Below, one piece after another: positions 1 through 13,800 of a DNA stretch of 64,000 nucleotides. A program made the position numbers and the translations under genes. The stretch lies in NCBI GenBank assembly GCA_000149265.1, contig CH002780.1:1-64000 (forward strand). The letters are read 5' to 3'. The number at the start of each line of letters is the position of its first letter. Within the stretch, counting starts at the first letter, position 1. A model generated the notes under the pieces. It had not been told where the DNA came from, ran no database searches, and saw nothing but the letters and a program-made list of their open reading frames with translations. This stretch comes from Ciona savignyi (taxonomy: Eukaryota > Chordata > Ascidiacea > Phlebobranchia > Cionidae).

Positions 1-49
1 AAAAATAATGAAACTACCTAGGGAAATACCCCAAAAAATAAGATATCAT

Positions 50-670
50 CTGAAATCATGATTGTGACAAGCATGCCATATCCCCCCGACATCTACCAAA
101 AGGAGTAATGAAATCGCAATGAAAATTGGACATTTGTAAGTCAACATGGTCCAAATACGCGGAAACCAAAAAGTTGGGTAATGAATCTCGGGGAATTCCC
201 CTCGGAAGTTAAAAATCAAAACGTTTTTTTTTCTAATAAATTAGATTTTGTGGCCATAGCACTTGAACGGCTGCTCTAATTTTAATAAAATTTGGTAAAA
301 TGTTAAAACATTAGACACTTTGTGCCAATTAAAAAAAGAAAACATTTAATTAGGTTAATTTACATGAAAACAAAGATATGTTCCTAAATTTTGATTGTGG
401 CAGGCATGCCATATCGCACTGACATCTCCAACAAGAAGTCGACAAATCAGATTAAAACTTTAAGAATTGTAACTTAACATGACTCACTTATATAAAAACA
501 GAAACTTATCTACCAAACCCAGGAGAATTCCCTGAAATCATGAAAAACTAAATCGGGCCGTTTTGGAAATTTAGCTTTATTTTACTACAGCGCTTGAAAA
601 GAAGCTATAATTTAAAACATTTGAGGTAAAATGTTCGTAAATTTAAAACATTTATTCTTTATTTAACTAA
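50..670. repeat. Diverged tandem duplication, about 335-bp unit
   Basis: Two copies align in order. Both contain GCATGCCATATC (about 74 and 407), GAATTCCC (about 194 and 525), an A/T-rich stretch, then GTAAAATGTT (about 295 and 627). No coding potential. Confidence 0.6.
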
Positions 671-879
671 AAATGGAAATTAAGTTTGGTCTGTTAACTA
701 TGGGACCCATGCGTTTATGCTTGCAGAAACAAACTACATACTCAGTCTATAAAATACAAATTGTGGTTAGGGACCCTGTAGCATTAATATAGGGTATACA
801 ACATGTGTTTTACAAATAGTGGTCGGTAACACGTGGTTGACACTCTCTAGTTTTTATTCACATTGGCAATCACCACCAT

Positions 880-1290
880 TGTTACTCGGCAAAACACTCA
901 TTTAAATACCATGACAAAGATAGGGCCACATGTCATTTGCTGTACGCATAACAGTCTATTGCTTATACGCCGTCTAAAACAAGGGGTTTAACCAGAGTAT
1001 TCGTCGTATTACCTCGCCTCCACCGTCGGATACTATTACGGCATGTTGTACATGATTAAATCCGTTTTACTAGTTCTATATGCCCATTAATCGACTACAT
1101 ATATAGAAGAGACTTGTGGCATCACTAAAAGTAGGCAGTCGGATACTATTGCGATATGTTGTATATTATCAAAGTATAATTTCGTAGTTACATGCCCATT
1201 ATTCCGCTGCTTCGCGGAAAAAAACCTTGAAACGGCGACCAGATTTTCGAACGTTATGGTGAAAGGCGACGCAGTATCCACCAAGGTATT
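880..1290 (-). repeat. Family-B SINE fragments (two, nested or adjacent)
   Basis: Two degraded reverse copies are recognised by GTCGG..ACTATT..GTTGTA..CCCATTA blocks and a GAAAGGCGACGCA piece (about 1262). No gene in 1-1892. Confidence 0.5.
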
Positions 1291-1824
1291 CGGCCTAACT
1301 TCGGTTGTAGCCTATTTGTAAAAACAATAATACAGTTTTTATGTATAGTGGATTCAAGCAATACCTTTAACTCTTGAATGACGGCCCCACCGTACAACCA
1401 AACTGTTTAAACAAACTATTTAAGTTTAAATATATACACACTGCTAGCTAAAAATCGTCGATTAATTAGCGAAATATTCGGTTATTCGTATATGTTAAAT
1501 CTTTGATTTCACACATCGTTCCGGATAGGACATAATTTAAATCCCGTTCAATTTTGGCGGCAAACCTGAAGGTCTCTGCTATCTCCATACAAGGCTGAAG
1601 GCAACCCATTGTTTTGTTTCTACCAAAGCGACCAATCCAATTATCAAAGTGTTTTTTAATTTATAAATAAAAATTCACACGTTGACATATAATATCATCT
1701 TGAAAAGAAAAAAAGAATATTTCAAGCGATTTCTGCACAGTGCATGTATATGCGGGGACGCTAAAACAACTTTAGGGCGAATAAATGGAATTCACTACAA
1801 GAGCCAATAATCGAATACGCAATG

Positions 1825-1830
1825 TTTATT
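1825..1830 (-). terminator. TMTC2 poly(A) signal
   Basis: AATAAA on the minus strand, 63 bp past the TMTC2 stop. Confidence 0.6.
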
Positions 1831-1892
1831 GCCACGTCCCGTCTTCCTTGAAGAATTATCACAACTGAAGAAATTCAACCGACGTTTCACCG

Positions 1893-4800
1893 TCATCGTT
1901 CTTTAGACTTCCGAAGACTGGTTTCCAGCTTTTCAAGGTTCTCCAGCACCATTGGCTCCCCGGGCTTCAGTTTTAATGCGTCGAGATAAGAGTTCCGGGC
2001 TTCGGCTAGCTTCCCGCGCAGATGGAGCATGGCGCCAAGGTTCATGTGGGAAGTCGCAAGCTGGAGATGAAAATGATTATGTAAGTCGTTATCGCGACCG
2101 ATTCATACACCGCTTCCCCCAATAAAACTTGGTGACGACCCCATCAGGGTTCGAAACTTTGTACGGTAAAACACACATAAAAAATTATGAACGGTTTTGG
2201 CCGAATGGTTAACGCGACCGATTCATAAACCAATAACCGCATAAAAAACACGGATCCGAAATTAAGCCCGTTACAAAAGTAAACCAAGCTATAATAAATA
2301 GCAGTGATTGGCCGAATGGCAGCGCGACCAATTTTTTTTACCACTCCATATAAAAAACGCTAATAACTGACGAGCCCATCATGGGTTCGAAAGGGGCCCG
2401 GTTAAAAAAAAATTGCTTCGGATCTCTAAATTGTATGTGCATAAGACAAAATATTCCTACCAATATAGCAAGCCCGTAAAATTATGCGTTGTCTGTACAT
2501 AACGGACAAATGGTTAAATTAAAACAGTACCAACATCTTAATCTTATTAAACACAATGTAATAGCTTCGTAGCCCCACGGTGGACGTGGAGTAATCTGAA
2601 GATTGCCGTTGTGACAATGCCTCATTCGTTTTGCGTACAAGCAAAGGAATAAAAGATAAAATCCTATTCTAACCCCTCAAAAACCGGTCGTGTGTACAAA
2701 TGGTTAACACGACCCAAACATATACCTACTCCTATAAAAACCGGTCCTAGTAACGAGTCCACCATGGGTTCGAAACCTGGCTCAGTAAAACAATTACCAT
2801 TGGCCTTTCATCAACCGCCATCCTGTAATACAATTCCGCCTTGCTGTAGGACTTTGCATGGCGGTGAGCACTAGCGGCAGCAAAGAGTAATTCGTACCCA
2901 ACAGCGCCCTCAGTGGCATCCACCGCACGGTCCAACAATTTCGCGGCTTCGGGGAATCTTCTTTGGTTCATGAAAAGGCGACCTGAATAGATTTTTTGTC
3001 AAAATAATTCAAGTATATTGTATTGTGCCGGATACACATCGGGACCATATTAGGTCATGTTCACACGAGGGATGGTACGTTTTTTGTTCACGCGATGGCG
3101 CTCGGGCGAAAGTAACCTATGGGACGGCTGTGTGGCTAAATGGTTAACACGTTCGATTCACTTACCGCTTCCTATATAAAAAGTCATGGGTTCAAAACTA
3201 AGCCAAAGCTATAAAAAACGGTGTCTGGTAGAATGGTAGCGTGACCAATACATACCAATTTCTATATACACAAAAAGGAATTCTCGAAACAAACTTTAAG
3301 GCAAGCTTATAACACGGTCTTAGTGACACGTCCATCATGGGTTCAAAACTTGTCCCGGTTAAAAAAAGATCTTGAGCCCAATCTCGAGATTGTATATTGA
3401 TCTTGCCTGTGATGAAATATTCCCACCAATAATACAAACTATGATAGTTTGCGTTACAACTGCAAGTGAACCCGTAGTAGTTATTAATATTAGACCAAAT
3501 CGTCATACTAATTTGCTTATTAAACAAAATACGTAAAGCGAATATATTAGTTTTTCATTTTAAGAAGTTTTGGAATGATGCTTTATTCAATTTTAAATAT
3601 AATCTAAGATAGAAACAGGGTTCTAAATCGTTTAAATGAAGAATAATACTTTGGCTCCATCCTTTTAGAATATCTTTCAAACCCATGAATTATAACCCGA
3701 CGTTTGCTTACTGTAGTGTTGATGTATTAATGGATTCCTTGGTTCGATCTTCAGCGCTCGAAGATAAAACTTTTCCGCCATATCCGCCTTTCCGACATTT
3801 TCCAGCAACCGAGCATACGTCAAATGTGAAGGCACGTGATCTGGCTTCTCCGCCAATGAAAGTTTAAAGTTGCGTTCTGCTTCGGTAGTTTTCCCCAGTT
3901 GAAGTAGCGATTGACCTGTAGCGATATTTGCAAATGACAAATGTGCTAATTTTAGAAATAAAGCCTCCTTAAAATAGGATAATTACAGATGGGTGCACTT
4001 CAGTATATTTACGATGAGCCTATGTACAATTTGACGCATAATCGATAGTTGATTTGAACGATTTCATATTTTAAAAATAAAATTGTATAACATTTAAAAT
4101 GATGTACGTTTTCAACTAAATAACAATCTAATTTTGTCAAATCGATACCAGACGTGTTGCAACCCACCTAACATATTTAGCAGACTGTGTGATCTATAAG
4201 CAGTATGTCGTCTGTCCAGCGCCTGCTGATAGGCTAATATAGCTGCCACGTGATCTCCTTCGTCGGCCAATAAGCATCCAAGGTTGTACAAGGCGGAGAC
4301 CTGCGCATGTGCGTGGCTGCGCGGGTCTTTTAATCCGAGGTCGCTGAGCTTAGCGGTTCGTCTGTAGATCTGTAGGAAATGCGAAGCTCAAGATTACAGA
4401 TACCGACACATCCTTCAGCAGACGAGAATGCGATACGCATTAACGGCTCAGGGCGCAACCCACAAACAATCTAGTTCACACATCGGATGGAATGTATCAA
4501 TATTTCATTCCGAAGCTTGTATCGATACAAGCGGTAAAACAAAACCAGAATTTTTAAAATAGAAACAATAATCGAATGAAAATAGCGACAAAAATAGAAT
4601 AAAAACGGCGACAAAATTAAAATGACACGGCAGCAAAAATAGAATGAAATAGCAGCGACAAAAACAGAATCCGCAAAAAACAATGCCACAGTATATAATT
4701 AACATGGCCGTCATGAGCTTAGTATTATGTTCCATGTGCTCATAGATATCATATGCATCAAATTTAACATAGGAACCAGAAAAGACGGCAAAACGAACAG

Positions 4801-7800
4801 TCGTTAAAAAACGTCATTTAAAAAATGATATATTTAAATAAATATAGCGGTAGCGGCCGCCAAACCTAATTAATCAGTAGTGTTTAAAGATTCGAATTTG
4901 ACAGTATTTGTTAACGCCGTATTAACAAACTTACTTATAGATTGGATATAACCAGTCGACATGTATGCATTTCTAATTAAATATTGTATAGTTAAAATCA
5001 ATCTGACATTTAAATTTAATAAAAGATCATTGAATGGAACTAACGTGATATTGAAACAAATTGAATAATACTCAGATGCCTTGAGCGGTTACAACCTCCA
5101 GTTATAGATTAAGTATTTTTTTATTTTTTTGTTAGTTGGCAGCGTCGAAGGTATAAAGCAGATATATTACATACAGAACGGAAAGTTGTTCATTTAATAT
5201 TAATTGGCTGGTATTAGGACTAAGTGACACGCTGGGATTATAACACCTGAATAATTGATGCGTGTGTAGGCGTTTCTACCACCTTCAAATTACCCGAGTT
5301 CATTAAAAACAAATACAAAACTACGCCTCGGAGTAAGGGTCAACGGACAACATTCAGTTTTCCGTATTTTAGGCGAACATAACTCTCTCTTCTTATAGAG
5401 TATTTTTAGAATGTATCGAACGAGTTTGGCTTCTGTGTCTATTTGTATCGTGAGCGGATCTGTTCTAACCGGCCTAGGTTTCGAATTCCTGATGGGCTTG
5501 ACACCAAGAGTCTTTTTTAGATAACTGGTTTATGTATCACTCGCGTTAACCATTCGGGCATACGACAGTACTTTTGAGTGTGTCTTATTTTCTTACAGGA
5601 CGAAATAATGTGATACCAGCTTTCAATGGGTATACTAGATGTTTTTTCATTGCTTGAGCCAAACAAGGATTTCAAGGTCTTAAATCGCGTCACAGTTTCA
5701 CACAGGCAAACAGCAAGTCGGTTTGATGGACATTAGTCAAACCCGGTCAAATAAAGTTCTATTTGACTTAAAACTTTTACGCGGGAGAGTACAAGTTCTG
5801 ATAACCTTTACCACATATTGATAACATAATGTTGACGCACGAAGGAAAGAAAACGTTTAACTTAGTTTGTGGAAGGTCGTTAGTGAAAGTCAATCGGGTT
5901 CGTTTAGCCTTATCGTCCAACCCACGCGCCTGCTTAAGAAATAATCGAATATTTCGGACATTTCCTTTTTTACCTGACGTCTGACAGTAGCTCTCATAAC
6001 CAGAAGCGGTTGGGAAAATTGATCCGACCTTTCCGGGCGTGGCAGACAGTGAAATGGCTCGTTGTATCTCTACCAGGTGCACGATGCATGCAAACGCATT
6101 CGAGATCGGCCTTTGTTGGTTTCAATGGCTGCTCAATATTTTAGAAAGTTCTTTGAAAACTACTTCGATTAAACAAAAGACAGAAGAAACGAAAGGGATC
6201 CAGCGACTCGATCCACGTTAAAAAATTTATGAGGCGACTCGTGGCCCTAGTTAAGTTGCGCAGTACAGAACAGTTACTGTAAATACTGACATGTCAAAGT
6301 AATGCGTCGGGGCGCGGACGGCTCTGCTATTGTTAGTTGAGACATTTCCAGCTGCAGGTGATTCTTTTGCTTCTGCAGACAGCAAATAAGGCCAGGTGCT
6401 GGTGTTTGGTTCCAATTGTTTTGAGTTGTAACAAAGTGACAGAATGGTCTTAGGCTGGAGAAAGCTCGTGCATTTGTTTGTTATACCTTTGTCACTTGCC
6501 ATCTTTCTTCTTATGCAAGGAAAACATGGCACCTAAATATAAATACAGTAGTAGCCTATATGCTGTGAGAAATTCTTAACAGAACAGGAGAACATTTCGT
6601 TGGTAGGAACAGATGCCACGATTCTTGAATGAGGTAGTGAGCGTGTTGAAGGGTTTAGAAATCGTTTTCAAGTCGCACTTAGCACTCTTCTAGTTCAGGT
6701 GTAAGTGGGCATAAGTCAAAGTCAAATGATAAGTAAATGAAATAAGGAAAGCATTTTAAGTGTTGCATAGTAATAACGCGCTGTATTATATTAGAAGGCC
6801 CTTTAAGCCATGAGCAAGATCATCTTATAGATTTAACTAATTTTGACTGACCCTTGAACATGGACGCAGTTAGTCAAACCGGATTTTTGAACATAACAGC
6901 GGTTGGAAACTATTCATTCAATCATTCTGCATGGCGAAATGACACAGAACCGGGAATTAAGGGTAAGGTAGTTTCAAAGCGATTTGCGTTTTGTGTATAT
7001 AGCGTATTTAAGCATGTCTTTCAACAGACCTCCCGAGAGAATGGGTGGTGATACTCGGAATGGTCGCCGCCGTTGCGATCGCGGTGTTAGGGGTACTTGG
7101 GAATGGTGTCACCATAGCTGCTTACTACAGGAACAGAAAACTACAGACTTCATTCAACCATTTAATCACGAACTTGTGCGCGGTCGACCTCACGTTTTCA
7201 ATCTTGGTAAGTGGAGGGCGAAGGATAGTAAAATAGCGAACTCAGACAATTTTCTAAAAGCGGCTTGAGTGTTGTAATCCCTTAATAAGCGTTTGAGGGC
7301 GGTTACAACAGCGGTATGCGTGGTAGCGACCGTATACGCGAGCCCTGTCAGCAGAGGCCGACACCTTTATAAGCATAGCAAGTCCCAATATACACAAGAC
7401 CTCGCCACAAAATGGCAAGTCAGTCAGCACACACCAAAGCATATATTTAGATCGGCCTGTTATAACATTGAGCCAACTTACCATACCACGCTTGTGTAAA
7501 TTACAAAACTTCTAAGTGATACGACAAGTTATTTTACCAAGTCAAATAAAGGAACATTTTCCAGGCCCTTCCGCTGATACTGCCGTTAATTTCGACCCGC
7601 AGTGACCTGTATCCAAGAGAAATTTGCACTTTTGTTGCTTACATCTACTACAGTCTCATGTCGTCTTCGGTGATTAATCTAGTTTGCATCGCAATCAACA
7701 GATATGTCGGAATAGTACATTCTTCCAGGTCGGTTTGTGTGTTTTCATACTCATATTTAAACGCGGTGGCTTGTTTAAAGATGCAACTTGAAACCGAATA

Positions 7801-10800
7801 ATTACGATGATAACTGAAAATTAAAACTGAAGTCCAGTGCGATTTGGTATAAATTGTAATCGTAAATTCCGGGTTCCGATTAAAAGTTAGGTATATGTCC
7901 AAACTTTCTTCGGATTATTGACAAAGAAAGTCGCATAAGAGTTAAAGTAGCGACGCACATCATACATTAAATATTGACCATGATAAGCACTCCGGCCTAC
8001 TGTCGGAAGTAAACTCGTTGGCGCGTTCAACCTGTCCATTAGTTTCCCAAGTGGAATCGTGTGATTTCGATTTGAACAGCAGTGAGGTTATAATGCATAA
8101 TTCATAAACCGGCACCTCCACTAGTTTATTGTGCATGTCTGCTTCGGCGCCGTTAAATGCAAAATCTCGGATAAAATTCAAGGATTAATTTTCATTGCAC
8201 ATCTAAAGAAGCCGCCAAGAGTTGACCTGTTTAAAATGGACATTGTACCAATAAAACATAAAACTTGTTGAACAACGAGGAAATTAACTAATTACACTAT
8301 GGACATGTGATTTTAGTCAAACTGAAAGTTTGTAAATATTATCGAAGCATATCATCTCTATCTAAGCATACAAAAATGGCCTTGATTTATTACTCCGTGA
8401 AAGATCGTCTGCTCTTAAAACCGGACGTTTGAAATGAATACAAAAGGGCAATGTCGTTATATACCTGGCACCAAAACACTCGGATAAACATCAAATAACG
8501 CAAAGGTTATTAAAGAAAAAACAAACTGATTATAAGATACCGAGTATGCAAATTTTGAACGCTTCAGCCAATGTGGTTAGGAGAGTCAACATTTTCAAAG
8601 CCCACACAACATTTATAATACATAAAGAAATATAATCTGAGTTTGACGTAATGTATTTCCACCGGGCCTAGTTTCGGACGGATAATTAGGTCGCCAGTAG
8701 GTTCATTCATAAAACAAAATACCGTGCATGACCATAAAACCGTCAAATAAAATGCAATTCTTACAGGTACCGAACGCTGTTTTCTAAGGACATGATCAAA
8801 TGGTGGCTTCTGGGCGTTTGGATATTGGCTCCAGCATTATACCTTCCCTTCGTTTTAAGTAAGAGCGTTAATGCACCCATCACATTCACCCGACGTGATA
8901 ATATATTTTTATCAAATTGAATTGATTTACGATGCATTAGGTCATGAATAATGCACGGTCTTAAAAAGAACGACCAACACGCAAGCCTATTATGCAACTT
9001 GAACATTATTACTTTAAAAAAAGAATTAATGGGATCATGAGTTAATAAAACGTATATATTGCTAACGTCAAGATTTTAATTCCATTTGTTGTTTTCCTTT
9101 TATTTCCGCCTTCAAGGGCACTAGTTTGAGCAATAGCTTGCAATCCACTGTAATCTGCGGTTGTAATTTCCGTCCTACCCCGATGTTTCTATTCTAAAAT
9201 CGCCCGATAAAAAATCTCCCACGACTTGACGGTTTCTGTCGAACTAGCTCTTTCTATGACGTAACAGAAGCAAGTGACAGGTTAAATGGTGCGCTTGCGT
9301 CTTTCAAGGGAAGTGACTTTGTAAAAAGCGCAATTCGGACGAAGTAGCGCAAAACACTCGGAATTTTGTCCCGAAATAGGTCCAGACAGGCGTGTGTGTA
9401 TTACCAGCTTAATGAATTGCCCTAAAACAGTGATTTTAATATTTCATGCGACGTCTATCGTGTAATGTTGGTTATTTGGCAAAATGATAAAATCTATCGA
9501 TATAAAATACAAGTATATTCAACCCACATGCGACTATACCAACGCGAATGGATTTATACTATATCTGCGCGGACCAATATTTCTTCCAGTTTAAGGATTA
9601 TCCTTTGCATCCATTAATTGCATTGGAAAATATAACGATTAATAACATCAGACGTCATATGCACATGAGAGATTCTTATCTATTCGATTTTACGACAATA
9701 ATTCACGAAGTAAATCCGACGTCAATCGATTTGTGCACAATCTAACAAGGCTATGTTGTTACATTATACTCCTTGTGTGCTATAGGATGGTATAGAACAG
9801 GGGTGAGCGACCTTTTGTACTTAAAGAACCATTTTAACCGATATTTCACTAAAAAATCACTGGGAGCCGCAAAACTATTATAATATATATTTAATAAAAG
9901 GAAAAACAACACTGTGTGAGATAAAAACGCGAGTGTTCTTCTGTTTGTTTTACTTAAGCATGGTTATTAAACTTATTAAGCGCTCGCTACAGTGGCAAAA
10001 AATTAAGAGCCGTATCAAAAGGATGTAAAAACCGCATGCGGCTCCAAAGCCGCAGGTTCCCCACACATGGTATAGGATATTTGTGTTTTGTTTCTTTAAA
10101 TGGAAAAAATCGGAAGATTTATCACACGGGCAATCGTCAGAATACTCTCGCGAATACGTAGAGGTAAATACTGGCATATATATAATATATATATAAGTAT
10201 GTATCTATATATACGTATATAATGTGCTTATGTGTATGCTAACGTAAGCGGCTTATTGTAAACCACATAAGTTATACAAGTCGCAAAAGGTGTTTTTCGC
10301 AATGCTCAAACCAGTTATCGCTTTGGACCAAAACTGGTTATTTTATTTTCAGCCGATACTTTCGTTTGGAGGACTTCCAGTTATAGATGCGCGCTGTCAA
10401 CCAGCCATTTCGATTCAAAAGTGCTCAAGCTTTATCAGATCGTGATCAACGTTTTATTGCAATTCGTGCCCACAATAGCACTTATTGTGCTATACAGGTA
10501 ACAATGTGACGTAAAATAAGTTTATATTTCGAGAATTTTCTAAGAATTCTAAGAATTGACAAACTTAGTTCTAGAAATTAACAAACGCCTCCACGGCCGT
10601 TGTCTTATGCTATTAATAAGCGGCAAATTTTGCGCACGAGGATTTGAAAGAGTCAAAGCGAAATTAAAACTTGTTTTTAAGAGACGTTTCGAAATGCATC
10701 ATTTGAGCGAACAGTTACAAAGAAATGGAAAACATTTTAAATATAAGTTTTCCATAAATAAGGTGTTATGCTTTGACAATCTACAGATTAAAAGAAACCG

Positions 10801-13800
10801 TTGTATAAACGGAGCAAAAACCCAGTTAAAAAATCTAAAATCCCCACAGCGAAGATAACGTGTTTTAAAACCGGGACACTTTAATTTATTTTCGAAATAA
10901 AATCGACAGAAGTATGTAACAAAATTACCTCATTCGCACGGAAATGATAGATTTATCAGTCTCGCTATTGATGTACAAGATTTTATTTCATGTAATATCG
11001 TTCCATTATCGCAATCGTTGGATCAATGTATACTTTTATTTATTTGTTTCAGTTTTAAACGAAAAAAGTTTTATATCTTAAGGGATCACGATACACGAAC
11101 TGACGAATGAGCTTAAAATTCAATTTGAAACAATTTTCCACCTCTCATTATTGGATTTGTCCGTAGAATAAATTGATCATGTCTAAGAGCTTCTTCTATT
11201 GTCATTAGAAATCGAATTATTTCATCTTTTGCGGCGCGAAATAGCGTATACGTGAACTGGCATTGTATGTCAGGATTTAACTTTCACGGGGTATTGTTTT
11301 GTTGTTGGTGTTTAGGAAATCGGATGACACATTCTATGTAAAAATGTCTTTCGAGTAACCGCCCGCTGACTTAGCACAGAGAGAGTATTAATAATTCATG
11401 ACAGAAACCAACTCGTTGCAAAAGATTCTTGCTTGTAACGAACACATACCGGGGAAATATGTGTTTTCATTGATTGCGACTGAAACAAATATTCTTTTGC
11501 AGGGCTATTTTATGCAAAGTTAAGAAATGCCGAAAGTCGGTTGAAAAGCATCCGGCTCCCGTGTCCGTGTCGCCCTCTTGTGCTGACCGCGAGGAGTCTG
11601 CTTTCGCCTCTAAGAGGCGCCGTTGCAGCAAGACGCAAGCGCCAACGTGCGGAAGCCCGAGTCAGATCTGTAGCAGCCCGGTGGAACAAAAATGCGGGAT
11701 GAATTATCTCCAAGTTCCGCCGGGAAAGCTGGGGAACCTTGGTCTCCGAAGAGGCAGTCTTGGCTTCACCAGAAGTAAGTAGATAAGAAAATGTATCTGC
11801 GGGAACGGTCTTGTGATCGAATGGATAACGCGACCGATACTTATATTGATTTCAAAGAAAAAAAGTCTCAGTGACGAGGACATCACTCGTTTGAAACCTA
11901 GCCAAATAAAAATAACATATCCGGGGCAGGAACTCCTGTTGCTGTTACCTATTACATGTTCGCATTTCAAGCTAAAGCTTAGCACCAGTTTCCGCTATTG
12001 AGGTTCTTGTGGTCATTGTAGCGATTGTAGCTTACTTGTAGTGTCGGTTGTACGAATAAACTGAACGAAACTAAACTTTTATGAACGCTAACCGATTTCT
12101 AGACGGTCGACGTTTAAACTCTCCAAGCGCTCCAGCGTCCACAACAATGTCCTCCCCCGACCTCCTCTCCGGGGATGATGAGAGCGAGTGCAGCATCCGG
12201 AGCGAAGCAGAGAGCATTAGAAGGAAGAGTTGGGGAGGTAGGGAAGTGGTTTTTAATGCTAGACATCAACACGTTACATATAAGACTTTCGCTTTAAAGA
12301 TTGGGTTATGTGGGATATTGTAATCATTGTTTCTGATATTGGACATATATCCAAGAAGCGTTATTCTGGCAATTGTAAGATTACCTTGCAATTACATAAG
12401 GAAGCGTTATCACAGAGCAATCAGTGGATTACCTAGCGATACGTAAGGGAGCCTTCGCAAAAGAGCAATCACCAGATTACCTTGCACCCACCCTTAAATA
12501 AACAGCTGTCGCTTATAAGCAGAAACATGTTGTACATAATGTTTTTACTTTTCAGACGAATCCTATTGTTCTAAAAGGGAAGCTTTCCAATACCCCAGCG
12601 AACATAAGAGACTGTCGTGTCGGTCGTCTCGTGCCGTCACCATACTGTCCACAATCGACTCTGAACCGAATTCCAAATCCGAACCGACTGATGACGTGAC
12701 AATGGAGATTGCTCGTGACATCATATTGAGAAAGTCTCGGAAAAGTTCGATGGAGCGAGAGGACTCGAAAGAAAACGAAAAGAAAGTTCGAGAAGATGAA
12801 CTACAAGAGAGATATGACTCAAGCGAGTTGAATGTGATTCCGGACCAAGTGGTATCAAGGTTAAAGCTACTGCTCTCCAGTGGACAAATCCGGAGGCAGC
12901 CTTCGATGATCCGAGAGTCTCCGGAAGAGGAAGAAAACGATGAACTAGAAGAGAAAGATACCTCAAGGGAACTGACCGAGAAAGACTCTTCAGTGGATCT
13001 ATGCGATCGAAGTTGTAAGGATTGTTGCGATGACATGGGTAGAATAGACAAAGTTGAAAGTCCTACGATAAAGGTCAATGATAAAGGCAGTACTGATCCT
13101 GGTACTAGTGAACACCATGAAACTCTCCCTTCTAATAATGAAGAACATGATCACCTACCACAAGGTGTCGCAAAGGAGGGTAAAAAAGTAACAGAAAACT
13201 GTGACGTAGGTAACAATGATTCTGATACGAAAGACGAGGCTCCAGCTTATAAGCGGATGAGCGTGAAGAAAATGGTATTTCCCGTTTCCAGGCGTTTTAG
13301 TCCCAAAGCAAAAAGCACAACTGACAAAAGACAAATTCGCGGCCAGTTTCAAGACCGTCGCGCAAAATCTGAAACGTGGAAGAACCCGCGGCAATCTTGG
13401 AAGCGATATTGTTCCCAGCACAAAGCAATGCACGATATTGAGATTGTGATAGAGCATTTCACCATGGAAGATGCGCAGACAAACCAAGCCGAAATTAACC
13501 CGAAAAGTCCCGAAAACTTCCGAACAATCACTGAAGAGAAACATGATAAAGATGAGACAGTTCAAAATCCGCATTGTTGTAAATGCTTGCTGGTTAAGTT
13601 GTTTAAACGAAAACGAAAGTCAACTGAAATTAAAAGCATAACTGGTAACTTAAGACAGTCGGAACAAAATTGTGAAGACACAGTGTCACCTTTATCGCAT
13701 CGAGTAAGGAGAAATGGAACCGTAACGAGACCTGAATGTATTCAACTGGAAAAACAAAATGCAAAGCAGGATTCGGCAGATCGTTTGACAGTAGATAGCC

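Noticed and set aside
2687-2793. Family-A repeats as genuine tRNA genes
   Set aside because: tRNA-like boxes are present but the acceptor stem and anticodon arm do not pair; copies are diverged and have A-rich tails, as SINEs do.
5777-6082. Possible missing TMTC2 exon (101-codon minus-strand ORF)
   Set aside because: No TPR pattern (no A.YNLG or A..YY.AL spacing) and it does not match the needed phase.
12563-13078. 171-codon minus-strand ORF
   Set aside because: Shadow of the receptor's long Ser/Glu-rich exon; no splice signals or homology.
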